NCBI RefSeq assembly: GCF_000421185.1
Contig: NZ_ATWJ01000009.1
Span: 188,868-252,867, forward strand
DNA from: Ornithinimicrobium pekingense DSM 21552
GTDB taxonomy: Bacteria; Actinomycetota; Actinomycetes; Actinomycetales; Dermatophilaceae
Length of the DNA stretch: 64,000 nucleotides
Reading direction: 5' to 3'
Part shown: piece by piece, positions 20,326-27,587 of the stretch
Position numbering within the stretch: the stretch's first letter is position 1
How the letters are laid out: each line of letters opens with the position of its first letter
Notes under the pieces: model-generated
What the model was told of the DNA's origin: nothing
Seen by the model: only the letters and a program-made list of their open reading frames with translations
The model's database searches: none
Translations under genes and position numbers: made by a program

Positions 20326-23300
20326 CCGGAGCTCCCGGGGCTGGAGTGCCACAGCTTGCCGCCGGGGGTGCGGGCACCGTCCCCGGCCGGCTTGATGTCG
20401 GCGTAGGGGGACTGCCGGAACCCCGAGGCGTGCACCAGGACCCGTCGTCCGCCACCGCCGGCCTCCGCGGCCTGCTGCCGGGCGGCGGCCTCGGCCTGGG
20501 CGACCAGGGCGTGGGCCTGCTCCTCCGTGGCGGCCATGAACGCGCGGGCTGCCTCGGCGCCACCCTCCTCCCAGGCCTGGCTCAGGGCACCCAGCTCCCA
20601 GGCGCCGGTCGCCCGCACCGAGACCCCCCGCGGCCCGGTCCGGCGCACCACGCCCCGCACGAGCAGCAGCCAGGAGTGGAAGACGGTCGCGGCGAACGGC
20701 CCCTGGACGTCCTCGAAGAAGGTGGCGTCGGCGGGGCCGGTGCCGTCGTCGAGGGTCAGGAACACCACGCGCCGCCCCGAGCGCACCGGCGGGGTCTGCG
20801 TGGCCACCTTGGCGCCCGCCAGGAGCACCTCGGAGGCGTTGCGGCGGGACAGCAGGTCGCGGGAGCGGGTGACCCCGAGGTCGGCCAGCATCGGGGCGAA
20901 GCCGGTGACGACGTGCCGGCTGACGTCCAGGCCCAGCACGTCCAGCTCGGCGCGCAGCTGCTCCTGCTCGGTCATCTCGGGCAGGCCGCTGCCGGTGACC
21001 GGCGCCGGCTCGTCGCCGAGCTCGAGGGTGAGCTGGGTGGCGGTCGGCTCCTGGACGTGCCAGGTGCGCCGGCCCACGGCCTGGGAGCGGGTCCGGGCGG
21101 CGACCTCGCCCTCGACGGCCCCGGCGAGGGTCGGTGCGGGCACGCGTCGACCGGCCCGGCTGCGACCGGCCCCGGTCGCGGCGTGCCGGGACCACCGGTC
21201 GAGCTCACGCACGTGGAGCAGCAGGTCGCGGCGGGTCAGCCCGCCCCGGGCGCCGGCGTGCCCGTGACGCCCGACCCGGTGCAGCGCGTCGAACCCGCCG
21301 GCCAGCACGAGGCGCTCGGCCGTCGGGCGGCTGGGCCGGGCGCGTTGCCACAGGTCGGCGAGCGAGGAGTAGGGCTGCCCGGCGACGATCCGTCGCACCT
21401 CGTCGTCGCTGATCCCCTTGACGTCGGCCAGCGACAGCCGGATGCCGTAGCGCCCGGCCCGCCGCTCGACCCGCGCCATCACCTCGTCGACGTGGTCGGG
21501 GCCGGCGAGGTGGTCGGCACTGCCGATCTGGTCGGTGCGCCGGGCCGGGACGCCGTGGTGGCTCTGCGCGACCGTGGTGACCTCGTGCTGCCCCAGCGGC
21601 ACGAGGTCACCACGCCCGCGCTCCACGGCATACCCCGTGTCCTCCTCGACCCGTTCCACCCGGTAGGTCTCCCCCGAGCGGTTGACGTCGAGCCCGAGGA
21701 CGTGCACGCCCATCGTGCGGGCCTCGTCGAGGATGAGGCGCTTGGGGTACATGCCCGGGTCGTGGGTGAGCACGCCGGCGAGGAAGGCCGCGGTGTGGTG
21801 GGTCTTGAGCCACGCCGACTGGTAGGTCGGCAGCGCGAAGGCGGCGGCGTGGGCCTTGCAGAACCCGAAGGAGGCGAACGCGGCGAGCACCTCCCAGATC
21901 CGGTCGACCTCCTCGGGGCGGTAACCGCGGGCGGCCGCGGCGGCGCGCCACCACACCTCCACCTCCTGCTGGCCCTGCGGGCTGCCCATCGCCCGGCGCA
22001 CCTCGTCGGCCTGGGCCAGGCTGACGCCGGTCGTCTCGGCGACGATCTGCAGCACCTGCTCGTGGAAGACGACGACGCCGCAGGTCTGCTCCAGGTAGGG
22101 CACCAGGCTGGGGTGGAGGTACTCCGGCTCGCCCCAGCCCTGCCGGGCGTGCAGGAACGGGCGGATCATGTCCGACTTCACCGGGCCGGGCCGGAACAGG
22201 GAGATGTCGATGATGATGTCGGCGAAGCAGTCGGGGGCGAACTTGCCGACCAGCTCGCGCTGCCCCGGCGACTCGATCTGGAAGCAGCCCAGGGTGCGGG
22301 TGGACTGGATCAGCGCGAAGGTCTCGGGGTCGTCCAGGGGGACGTCCGCCCGGTCGTCGAGGTCGACGCGGACACCGTCGACGCGCTGGACCTCCTCGAC
22401 GGCGTGCGCCATCGAGGACTGCATCCGGATGCCGAGGACGTCGAGCTTGAGCAACCCCATCTCCTCGACGTCGTCCTTGTCGAACTGGCTCATCGGGAAG
22501 CCCAGCCAGCTCGCCTCGACCGGGGTGCGGTCCAGCAGGGTCGTGCTGGACAGGATCACCCCGCACGGGTGCATGGCGATGTGCCGCGGCAGCCCGTCGA
22601 GCGACTCGACCAGCTCCAGCAGCATCTGCATGCGGGGTGCGTCGAGGCCCTGGGCACGCAGCTCGGGCAGGTCGCGGATGGCGGCCCGGGCGTCCCGGGC
22701 GCGGATGTGCGGGAACGCCTTGGCCAGCACGTCGATCTCCCCCGGCGGCATGCCGAGGGTGGCGGCGACGTCGCGGATCGCGTGCCGCACCCGGTAGGTC
22801 TCGGCCATCGACACGCAGGTGACCCGGTCGGAGCCGAAGCGCTCGAGGATCCGTTCGTACATCTCGGTGCGGCGCGCCGACTCCACGTCGATGTCGATGT
22901 CGGGCAGCTGGGCGCGCAGCGGCGAGCAGAACCGCTCCATCAGCAGGCCGTGCTCCATCGGGTCGACGCCGCTGATCCCGAGCAGGTAGGTGACCAGGCT
23001 GCCGGCGCCGGAGCCCCGCGCCGCGACCCGCACCCCGTTGTCGCGGATGAGGTCGCACACGGCGGCGACGGTGAGGAAGTAGGTGGGGTAGCCCAGCCCC
23101 GCGATCACCCCCAGCTCGTCGGCGAGCCGGGCGCGGACGCGGTCGAGGTATGCGGTGGACGCACCGGGGTAGCGGGTGGCCACCGCTGCGTCGCACCGCT
23201 GGGTGAGCACGAAGTGGGCCTCGCCGACACCGCTGACGCCCAGCACCTCCGGCTCGGGCAGGTGGACCGCCCCGATCCCCAGGTCGGAGCGGGGGTCCTG

Positions 23301-24431
23301 GCGGCACTCGCGGGCGAGCGCGAGCGTGTCGCCCAGCAGGTCGGCCGCGCGGGCGTCGCTGCCGCCGGCCTCCTCCAGCCGGCGGGCCAGGGCGTGCATG
23401 GTCGCGGTGTCGGCGAGGTGACCGGCCGTGCTGACCCGGTCGAGGTGCCGTTCGTCGAGGGCGACCATCCGGCGTGCGGCGTCGAGGACGTCCACCACCC
23501 GCGCCTGGTCGGGAGCGGCGTGCCGGACCGCCGCCGTGAGCACGGCCGGCACGCCACACTCACGGGCCAGCGCCCACATCCGGCTGGCGTGACCGAGGCT
23601 GGCGGGCGTGCCCTCGGGCCCGCCGTGGCAGACGACCTCCACCCGCAGGGCCCCTGCCGGCACGACCGCCTGCCAGGCACGCAGCAGGGTCCGGGCGGCG
23701 TCGTGCCGCCGGGCCAGCACGGCCCGGCCGACGTCGGAGTCGGGGCCGAGCAGGACGACGACCGGGGCCCGGCCGTCGACGGGCGCCGCGGCGCGGGCGA
23801 GCAGGTCACGACGGGTGCGCGGCAGCCCCCGCTCCCCCGCCAGGTGGGTCTGGGTGACGAGCCGGCACAGGCGTGCCCATCCCAGTCCCGGCTCCAGCCC
23901 CGACTGCTGGCCCCGGGCGAGCACGACGACGCGGGGGTGCTGGTCGTCGACGAGCGCCCCGCCCTTGACCGGCTGGGCCCGTCGGCGGCCGGACAGCCCG
24001 GCGGCCCAGGCGGTGCCGCCGTCGGTCCAGGTGCTGTCGCCGACCCACGCCCCGGGCGCCTCCGGACGCCGCCACACCGGCCCGCCGGGCACCCCGTGGG
24101 CACCGCGGCCGGCCGAGCCCGGCACGCCGGCCCTCGCCGGCCTGGCCGCTGCCAGGGCGTCCTCACCGCCCAGCGCGACCCGCCCGGACCGCGCCGGGTG
24201 CACGTCGTCGAGGTCCAGGGCGAGGTCGACGCCGAGCACCGGCGCGACACCGGCGTCGCCGCACGCCCGGGCGAACCGGACGGCACCGTAGAGCCCGTCG
24301 CGGTCGGTCAGCGCGAGCGCCGGCTGGCCCAGCGCGGCGGCCCGCCGGACGAGCTCGGCGGGGTGGCTCGCGCCGTAGCGCATCGAGGCGCTCGAGGCGA
24401 CGTGCAGGTGCACGAAGTCGTCGGTGGGCAT
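20319..24431 (-). CDS. dnaE2: Error-prone DNA polymerase III alpha subunit (DnaE2/ImuC)
   Basis: A 1370-aa C-family polymerase for damage-induced synthesis; the family is usually about 1050-1150 aa. The PHP domain begins HLHVASSAS and TDRDG, so two positions that are normally metal-binding His are replaced. An Ala/Gly/Pro-rich insertion lies at about 79-162. The polymerase core is intact: ARGSGAGSLVTYLLGI (471-486), PDIDID (510-515), and later the helix-hairpin-helix and OB domains (VVFLTLDDGTG). A second insertion lies near 920-970. The downstream dinB overlaps its stop. SAV_6107-type HEPN and DUF6504 genes lie upstream, all behind the LexA box at 25452. ATG at 24431. Confidence 0.93.
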   Translation of the reverse strand: MPTDDFVHLHVASSASMRYGASHPAELVRRAAALGQPALALTDRDGLYGAVRFARACGDAGVAPVLGVDLALDLDDVHPARSGRVALGGEDALAAARPARAGVPGSAGRGAHGVPGGPVWRRPEAPGAWVGDSTWTDGGTAWAAGLSGRRRAQPVKGGALVDDQHPRVVVLARGQQSGLEPGLGWARLCRLVTQTHLAGERGLPRTRRDLLARAAAPVDGRAPVVVLLGPDSDVGRAVLARRHDAARTLLRAWQAVVPAGALRVEVVCHGGPEGTPASLGHASRMWALARECGVPAVLTAAVRHAAPDQARVVDVLDAARRMVALDERHLDRVSTAGHLADTATMHALARRLEEAGGSDARAADLLGDTLALARECRQDPRSDLGIGAVHLPEPEVLGVSGVGEAHFVLTQRCDAAVATRYPGASTAYLDRVRARLADELGVIAGLGYPTYFLTVAAVCDLIRDNGVRVAARGSGAGSLVTYLLGISGVDPMEHGLLMERFCSPLRAQLPDIDIDVESARRTEMYERILERFGSDRVTCVSMAETYRVRHAIRDVAATLGMPPGEIDVLAKAFPHIRARDARAAIRDLPELRAQGLDAPRMQMLLELVESLDGLPRHIAMHPCGVILSSTTLLDRTPVEASWLGFPMSQFDKDDVEEMGLLKLDVLGIRMQSSMAHAVEEVQRVDGVRVDLDDRADVPLDDPETFALIQSTRTLGCFQIESPGQRELVGKFAPDCFADIIIDISLFRPGPVKSDMIRPFLHARQGWGEPEYLHPSLVPYLEQTCGVVVFHEQVLQIVAETTGVSLAQADEVRRAMGSPQGQQEVEVWWRAAAAARGYRPEEVDRIWEVLAAFASFGFCKAHAAAFALPTYQSAWLKTHHTAAFLAGVLTHDPGMYPKRLILDEARTMGVHVLGLDVNRSGETYRVERVEEDTGYAVERGRGDLVPLGQHEVTTVAQSHHGVPARRTDQIGSADHLAGPDHVDEVMARVERRAGRYGIRLSLADVKGISDDEVRRIVAGQPYSSLADLWQRARPSRPTAERLVLAGGFDALHRVGRHGHAGARGGLTRRDLLLHVRELDRWSRHAATGAGRSRAGRRVPAPTLAGAVEGEVAARTRSQAVGRRTWHVQEPTATQLTLELGDEPAPVTGSGLPEMTEQEQLRAELDVLGLDVSRHVVTGFAPMLADLGVTRSRDLLSRRNASEVLLAGAKVATQTPPVRSGRRVVFLTLDDGTGPADATFFEDVQGPFAATVFHSWLLLVRGVVRRTGPRGVSVRATGAWELGALSQAWEEGGAEAARAFMAATEEQAHALVAQAEAAARQQAAEAGGGGRRVLVHASGFRQSPYADIKPAGDGARTPGGKLWHSSPGSSGW

Positions 24432-24506
24432 GGGTGTCAGCTCTCTCGTCTCAGGTCGTGGTCGTACGGGCGTGGCCGGCGGGGGTGGCGGAGCGCGCCG
24501 GCCGGC

Positions 24507-24989
24507 TCAGCCGTGGCCCAGGGGTGCCAGCTCGGTGGGCAGCGGGGGCCCGCACGGCAGGTGCAGCGCCCCGCGGACCAGCTCCAGGAAGTGCTCGGCC
24601 GAGCGGACCAGGTCGTCGGCGTCCCGTGCCGACACCGCCTGGGCGCCGCGCTCCACGGCCAGCCTGCGCCGGCCGGAGGTGGCGAAGAAGGCCGCCCACT
24701 CGGTCAGCTCGGGCGCGACCGTGGGAAGCACCTCCCACACGCTCCGTGGCCTGGAGCGCCGGCTGGGGGCGCTGCGGGCCGCCAGCAGCGCGGCGCCGGC
24801 CCGCAGCGCGGCCAGGTGGGCCTGGGTGTACCGCTCGCCCGCGGTGCCGCTGTGGCACGCGAGCAGCAGGCCGCCGCGCGCCCGGTCGAGCAGGTCCAGC
24901 ACGGTCCCTGCGGATGCCGGCGGGGGCGCGGGGACGGTCGTGCCGGTCCCCGACGTCGTGCCCGCCTGCCTGTGGGTGATGGTCGTCAT
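24507..24989 (-). CDS. SAV_6107-type HEPN-domain protein
   Basis: A 160-aa alpha-helical protein that I assign to the SAV_6107-like HEPN family. The helical core runs from about residue 30 (VLDLLDRARGGLLLACHSG) to 145. The recognisable part includes AGERYTQAHLAALRAGAALLA and the WEVLPTVAPELTEWAAFF segment. The N-terminus is a Thr/Pro/Ala-rich linker. The canonical RNase motif of toxic HEPN proteins (R-x4-6-H) is not clear, so a structural or adaptor role is more likely. The ATG at 24989 follows GAGGAGAGGA. It lies between DUF6504 and dnaE2 in the SOS operon. Molecular function is unknown. Confidence 0.8.
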   Translation of the reverse strand: MTTITHRQAGTTSGTGTTVPAPPPASAGTVLDLLDRARGGLLLACHSGTAGERYTQAHLAALRAGAALLAARSAPSRRSRPRSVWEVLPTVAPELTEWAAFFATSGRRRLAVERGAQAVSARDADDLVRSAEHFLELVRGALHLPCGPPLPTELAPLGHG

Positions 24990-25038
24990 GCCTGTCCTCT
25001 CCTCGTGCGCCGATCCGTCCATGAGGTGCTCACGACCG

Positions 25039-25407
25039 TCAGTCGCTGACCCGCTCCAGGAGCCAGCGCTCGCCGCTGACCAGGTCGTAGACCCCCGACC
25101 CGTGCGACCGCCCCGCGCTCGCCTCCACACGCCATACCTGCTGCTCCAGCGCCGGGAGCGTCATCGTGCAGCCCTCCTGCGTCGTCCCGCCGTCACCCGC
25201 CCCTCGCCACCAGGGCACCCGCTGGCTCCACTGCGCCAGCACGCCCCGGACGAGGTGCACCCGCCCCTGCCAGAGGAACTGCGTGGGGACGCGGACCAGC
25301 GTGTCGGGCGGCTGCGCGCCGCGGCACCAGCCCGGCTCGAGCCGCACCCGGTGCTCGAGCGGGTCACCGAGCCTGACCTCGACCAGGTCCTGGTAGCGCC
25401 TGCTCAT
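25039..25407 (-). CDS. DUF6504 family protein, first gene of the mutasome operon
   Basis: A 122-aa protein rich in Trp, Arg and Val with a strand-rich pattern (PTQFLWQGRVHLVRGVLAQW; EQQVWRVEASAG; YDLVSGERWLLERV). This matches the DUF6504 family often found beside imuB or dnaE2. The function is unknown; the Trp/Arg-rich surface would suit nucleic-acid or protein contacts (inference). The ATG at 25407 follows GGAGGGAG. The predicted promoter and LexA box lie 45-97 bp upstream. Confidence 0.8.
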   Translation of the reverse strand: MSRRYQDLVEVRLGDPLEHRVRLEPGWCRGAQPPDTLVRVPTQFLWQGRVHLVRGVLAQWSQRVPWWRGAGDGGTTQEGCTMTLPALEQQVWRVEASAGRSHGSGVYDLVSGERWLLERVSD

Positions 25408-25451
25408 CCGTGTCTCCCTCCGCCGGGTCCGAGCGGCAACCCGCCACTCGT

Positions 25452-25467
25452 TCGAACTCGTGTTCGA
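25452..25467 (-). promoter_or_regulatory. LexA (SOS) box
   Basis: A perfect 16-bp palindrome, TCGAACTCGTGTTCGA, matches the actinobacterial/Bacillus-type LexA consensus CGAAC-N4-GTTCG in both arms. It sits at the expected transcription start of the promoter at 25476-25504, so LexA bound here would block initiation of DUF6504-HEPN-dnaE2-dinB. No second copy was seen in the window. Confidence 0.93.
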
Positions 25468-25475
25468 TACAGACA

Positions 25476-25504
25476 AATGTACGAGCCCGCACCGACAAGC
25501 TCAA
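25476..25504 (-). promoter_or_regulatory. Promoter of the SOS polymerase operon
   Basis: On the minus strand a -35 TTGAGC (25499-25504) and a -10 TACATT (25476-25481) are separated by exactly 17 bp. Transcription would start near 25469, within or beside the LexA box, giving a leader of about 60 nt before the DUF6504 ATG. Confidence 0.7.
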
Positions 25505-25570
25505 CCGCACCGGCCGACGCCTGTGGACAAGACCCCCGTCCCGCCCCGGCCGCCGGGCAGGATGAGGTCC

Positions 25571-25620
25571 GGCCCGGGCCACGGAGGGGACGGCCCGGGC
25601 CACGGAGGGGACGGCCCGGG
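25571..25620. repeat. 21-bp tandem repeat upstream of the polyprenyl synthase
   Basis: Two perfect tandem copies of a 21-bp unit (starting GGCCCGGGCCACGG) occupy 25571-25591 and 25592-25612, with a partial third to 25620. They lie between the SOS promoter and the polyprenyl synthase start. Role unknown. Confidence 0.85.
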
Positions 25621-25684
25621 TCCGCGGGCCCCGCGGGTTAGGCTCGGGTCGGACGGCAACCCGCCCCCGAGATCAGGAGGTCAT

Positions 25685-26779
25685 GTGGCGCACGCCCACC
25701 CGCTGGACGGCGGCCTGCGCCCCCGCGTGCAGCAGGCGCTCACCGACCACCTCGACCGGCAGCGCGAGGTCCTGGCCGAGCTCGGCGCCCCCATGGGCCC
25801 GCTCGTCGACGCCGTCGACGAGCTGCTCGCCGGTGGTAAGCGCCTGCGCGCAGCGTTCTTCTACTGGGGCTGGCGAGCCCTCGGCCACGACGAGGCCCAC
25901 GACGAGGCCGCCGTCCGGGCGGCCAGCTCGATGGAGATCTTCCAGGCGGCCGCGCTGCTGCACGACGACGTCATGGACAACAGCGACCTGCGGCGCGGCC
26001 GGCCCACCGCCCACCGCGCCTTCGCCGCCGACCACCGCCGCAACGGCTGGAACGGCGACCCCGCCCGCTTCGGCCACGCCGCCGCGATCCTGGCCGGGGA
26101 CCTCTGCCTCAACTGGACCGACGAGGTCTTCTCCACCAGCGGGCTGCCGCCCGAGGCGCTGCGGCGCGCCCGCCCGGAGTTCGACCGGATGCGCACCCAG
26201 CTGATGGGCGGGCAGTTCCTCGACATGCTCGAGGGCGCGCAGGGCTGGTCCGACCTCGCCTACGAGGAGCGCGTGGCGCGCTCGCGGACGGTGATCCGCT
26301 ACAAGAGCGCGAAGTACTCCGTCGAGCAGCCTCTCCTCATCGGTGCGCACGCGGCGGGGGCGACCGCGGCCACGCTGAGGTCGCTGTCCCGCTACGGCAC
26401 CAGCCTGGGCGAGGCCTTCCAGCTGCGCGACGACGTCCTGGGGGTGTTCGGGGACCCCGACCACACCGGCAAGCCGGCCGGGGACGACCTGCGCGAGGGC
26501 AAGCACACCGCGCTCGTCGCGCACACCCTCGAGCTCGCCGACGGCCAGGACGCCGAGCTCGTCGCCGCGAGCCTGGGCGACCCCGACCTCGACGACGCGA
26601 CCGTCGAGGCCTGCCGTCGGGTGATCCGTCGGTCGGGGGCCCTGGAGCGCACCGAGCGGATGATCGCCGACGGCGCCGAGGAGGCCCGCCGGGCGCTCGC
26701 GGACACCGAAGGACCCACGGACGAGGGCCGGGCGGCGCTGCACGAGCTGATCGCCATCTGCACCGACCGCCAGACCTGA
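25685..26779 (+). CDS. Polyprenyl diphosphate synthase (IdsA-type)
   Basis: A 364-aa trans-prenyltransferase that condenses isopentenyl diphosphate with allylic diphosphates. Both Asp-rich motifs are present: LLHDDVMDNSDLRRGRPTAH (first, DDxxD) and LRDDVLGVFGD (second). GGKRLR near the start binds diphosphate. The residues before the first motif and the overall length suit geranylgeranyl or farnesyl products, but chain length cannot be fixed by eye. The GTG at 25685 has AGGAGG four bases upstream; longer frames run into the 21-bp repeats. It corresponds by position to idsA2 (Rv2173) in M. tuberculosis. Products would feed quinone or polyprenyl-phosphate synthesis. Confidence 0.92.
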   Translation: MAHAHPLDGGLRPRVQQALTDHLDRQREVLAELGAPMGPLVDAVDELLAGGKRLRAAFFYWGWRALGHDEAHDEAAVRAASSMEIFQAAALLHDDVMDNSDLRRGRPTAHRAFAADHRRNGWNGDPARFGHAAAILAGDLCLNWTDEVFSTSGLPPEALRRARPEFDRMRTQLMGGQFLDMLEGAQGWSDLAYEERVARSRTVIRYKSAKYSVEQPLLIGAHAAGATAATLRSLSRYGTSLGEAFQLRDDVLGVFGDPDHTGKPAGDDLREGKHTALVAHTLELADGQDAELVAASLGDPDLDDATVEACRRVIRRSGALERTERMIADGAEEARRALADTEGPTDEGRAALHELIAICTDRQT

Positions 26780-26810
26780 GCCCGGGGCGCGGACGCCAGG
26801 GCGGGTGGCC

Positions 26811-27587
26811 TCACGCCCCGGACGGTCGGGTCAGCACGACGGGGTCGCCGGTGGTGATGGCCACCGTGTGCTCGCTGTGCGCGGCGCGGGCGCCCGTCCG
26901 GCTCCGCAGGGTCCAGCCGTCGTCGTCCACCGTGAGCTGGTCGGTGTCGGCCATCACCCACGGCTCGATCGCGAGCAGCATCCCGGGCCGCAGGCGCGGT
27001 CCGGTGCCCGGCCGGCCCTGGTTGGGCACGTGCGGGTCCTGGTGCATCGTCGAGCCGACGCCGTGCCCGCCGAAGTCGGTGTTGACCCGGTAGCCGGCCC
27101 CGGACAGGACGCGGCTGACCGCGTGCGAGAGGTCGCCGACCCGGTTGCCGGCACGGGCGACCCGGATCGCCGCCTCCAGCGCCCGCTCCGTCGCCTCGAC
27201 CATCCGCCGGTCCCCCTCGCAGGCCCACCCGCCGACGCTGAAGGTGACGGCCGCGTCCGCGACCCACCCGTCGACCGAGACGGCCAGATCCAGACTGAGC
27301 AGGTCACCCTGCTGCAGCGCGTAGTCGTGCGGCAGGCCGTGCAGCACCGCGTCGTTGACGGAGGTGCAGATGACGTGGCCGAACGGGCCGCGGCCGAAGG
27401 AGGGGGCGTAGTCGACGTAGCAGGACACCGCCGCTCGCGCCTCGATCATCCGGGCCGCCCACTCGTCGATCTCCAGCAGGTTGGTGCCGACCCGGATGCG
27501 TTCGCGCAGCGCCTGCAGGGTGTCGCCGACGAACCGTCCGGCGGGACGTGCCCGCTCGACCTCCTGGGGGGTGAGCAGCTCGATCAT
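26811..27587 (-). CDS. map: Type I methionine aminopeptidase
   Basis: A 258-aa metallopeptidase that removes the initiator Met from nascent proteins. All five metal ligands can be placed by family spacing: Asp100, Asp111, His175 (GGHGVG), Glu208 (IEPWV) and Glu240 (SEHTVAI), plus His83 (VLHGLP) in the active site. There is no N-terminal SH3-binding extension, so it is the short form. The ATG at 27587 overlaps the stop of the VanZ-glycosidase gene by 4 bp (ATGA), so it is translated as the second gene of that pair. This position is unlike the usual adk-map-infA locus, so it is probably a second map copy. Confidence 0.93.
   Translation of the reverse strand: MIELLTPQEVERARPAGRFVGDTLQALRERIRVGTNLLEIDEWAARMIEARAAVSCYVDYAPSFGRGPFGHVICTSVNDAVLHGLPHDYALQQGDLLSLDLAVSVDGWVADAAVTFSVGGWACEGDRRMVEATERALEAAIRVARAGNRVGDLSHAVSRVLSGAGYRVNTDFGGHGVGSTMHQDPHVPNQGRPGTGPRLRPGMLLAIEPWVMADTDQLTVDDDGWTLRSRTGARAAHSEHTVAITTGDPVVLTRPSGA

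Noticed and set aside
24507-24989. HEPN protein as a toxin of a toxin-antitoxin pair
   Set aside because: No clear R-x4-6-H motif and no nucleotidyltransferase (MNT) partner; the position in the SOS operon argues for a repair role.
20346-25049. A very long plus-strand open frame across dnaE2
   Set aside because: It is a high-GC antisense artefact; the minus strand carries the clear polymerase motifs and codon structure.
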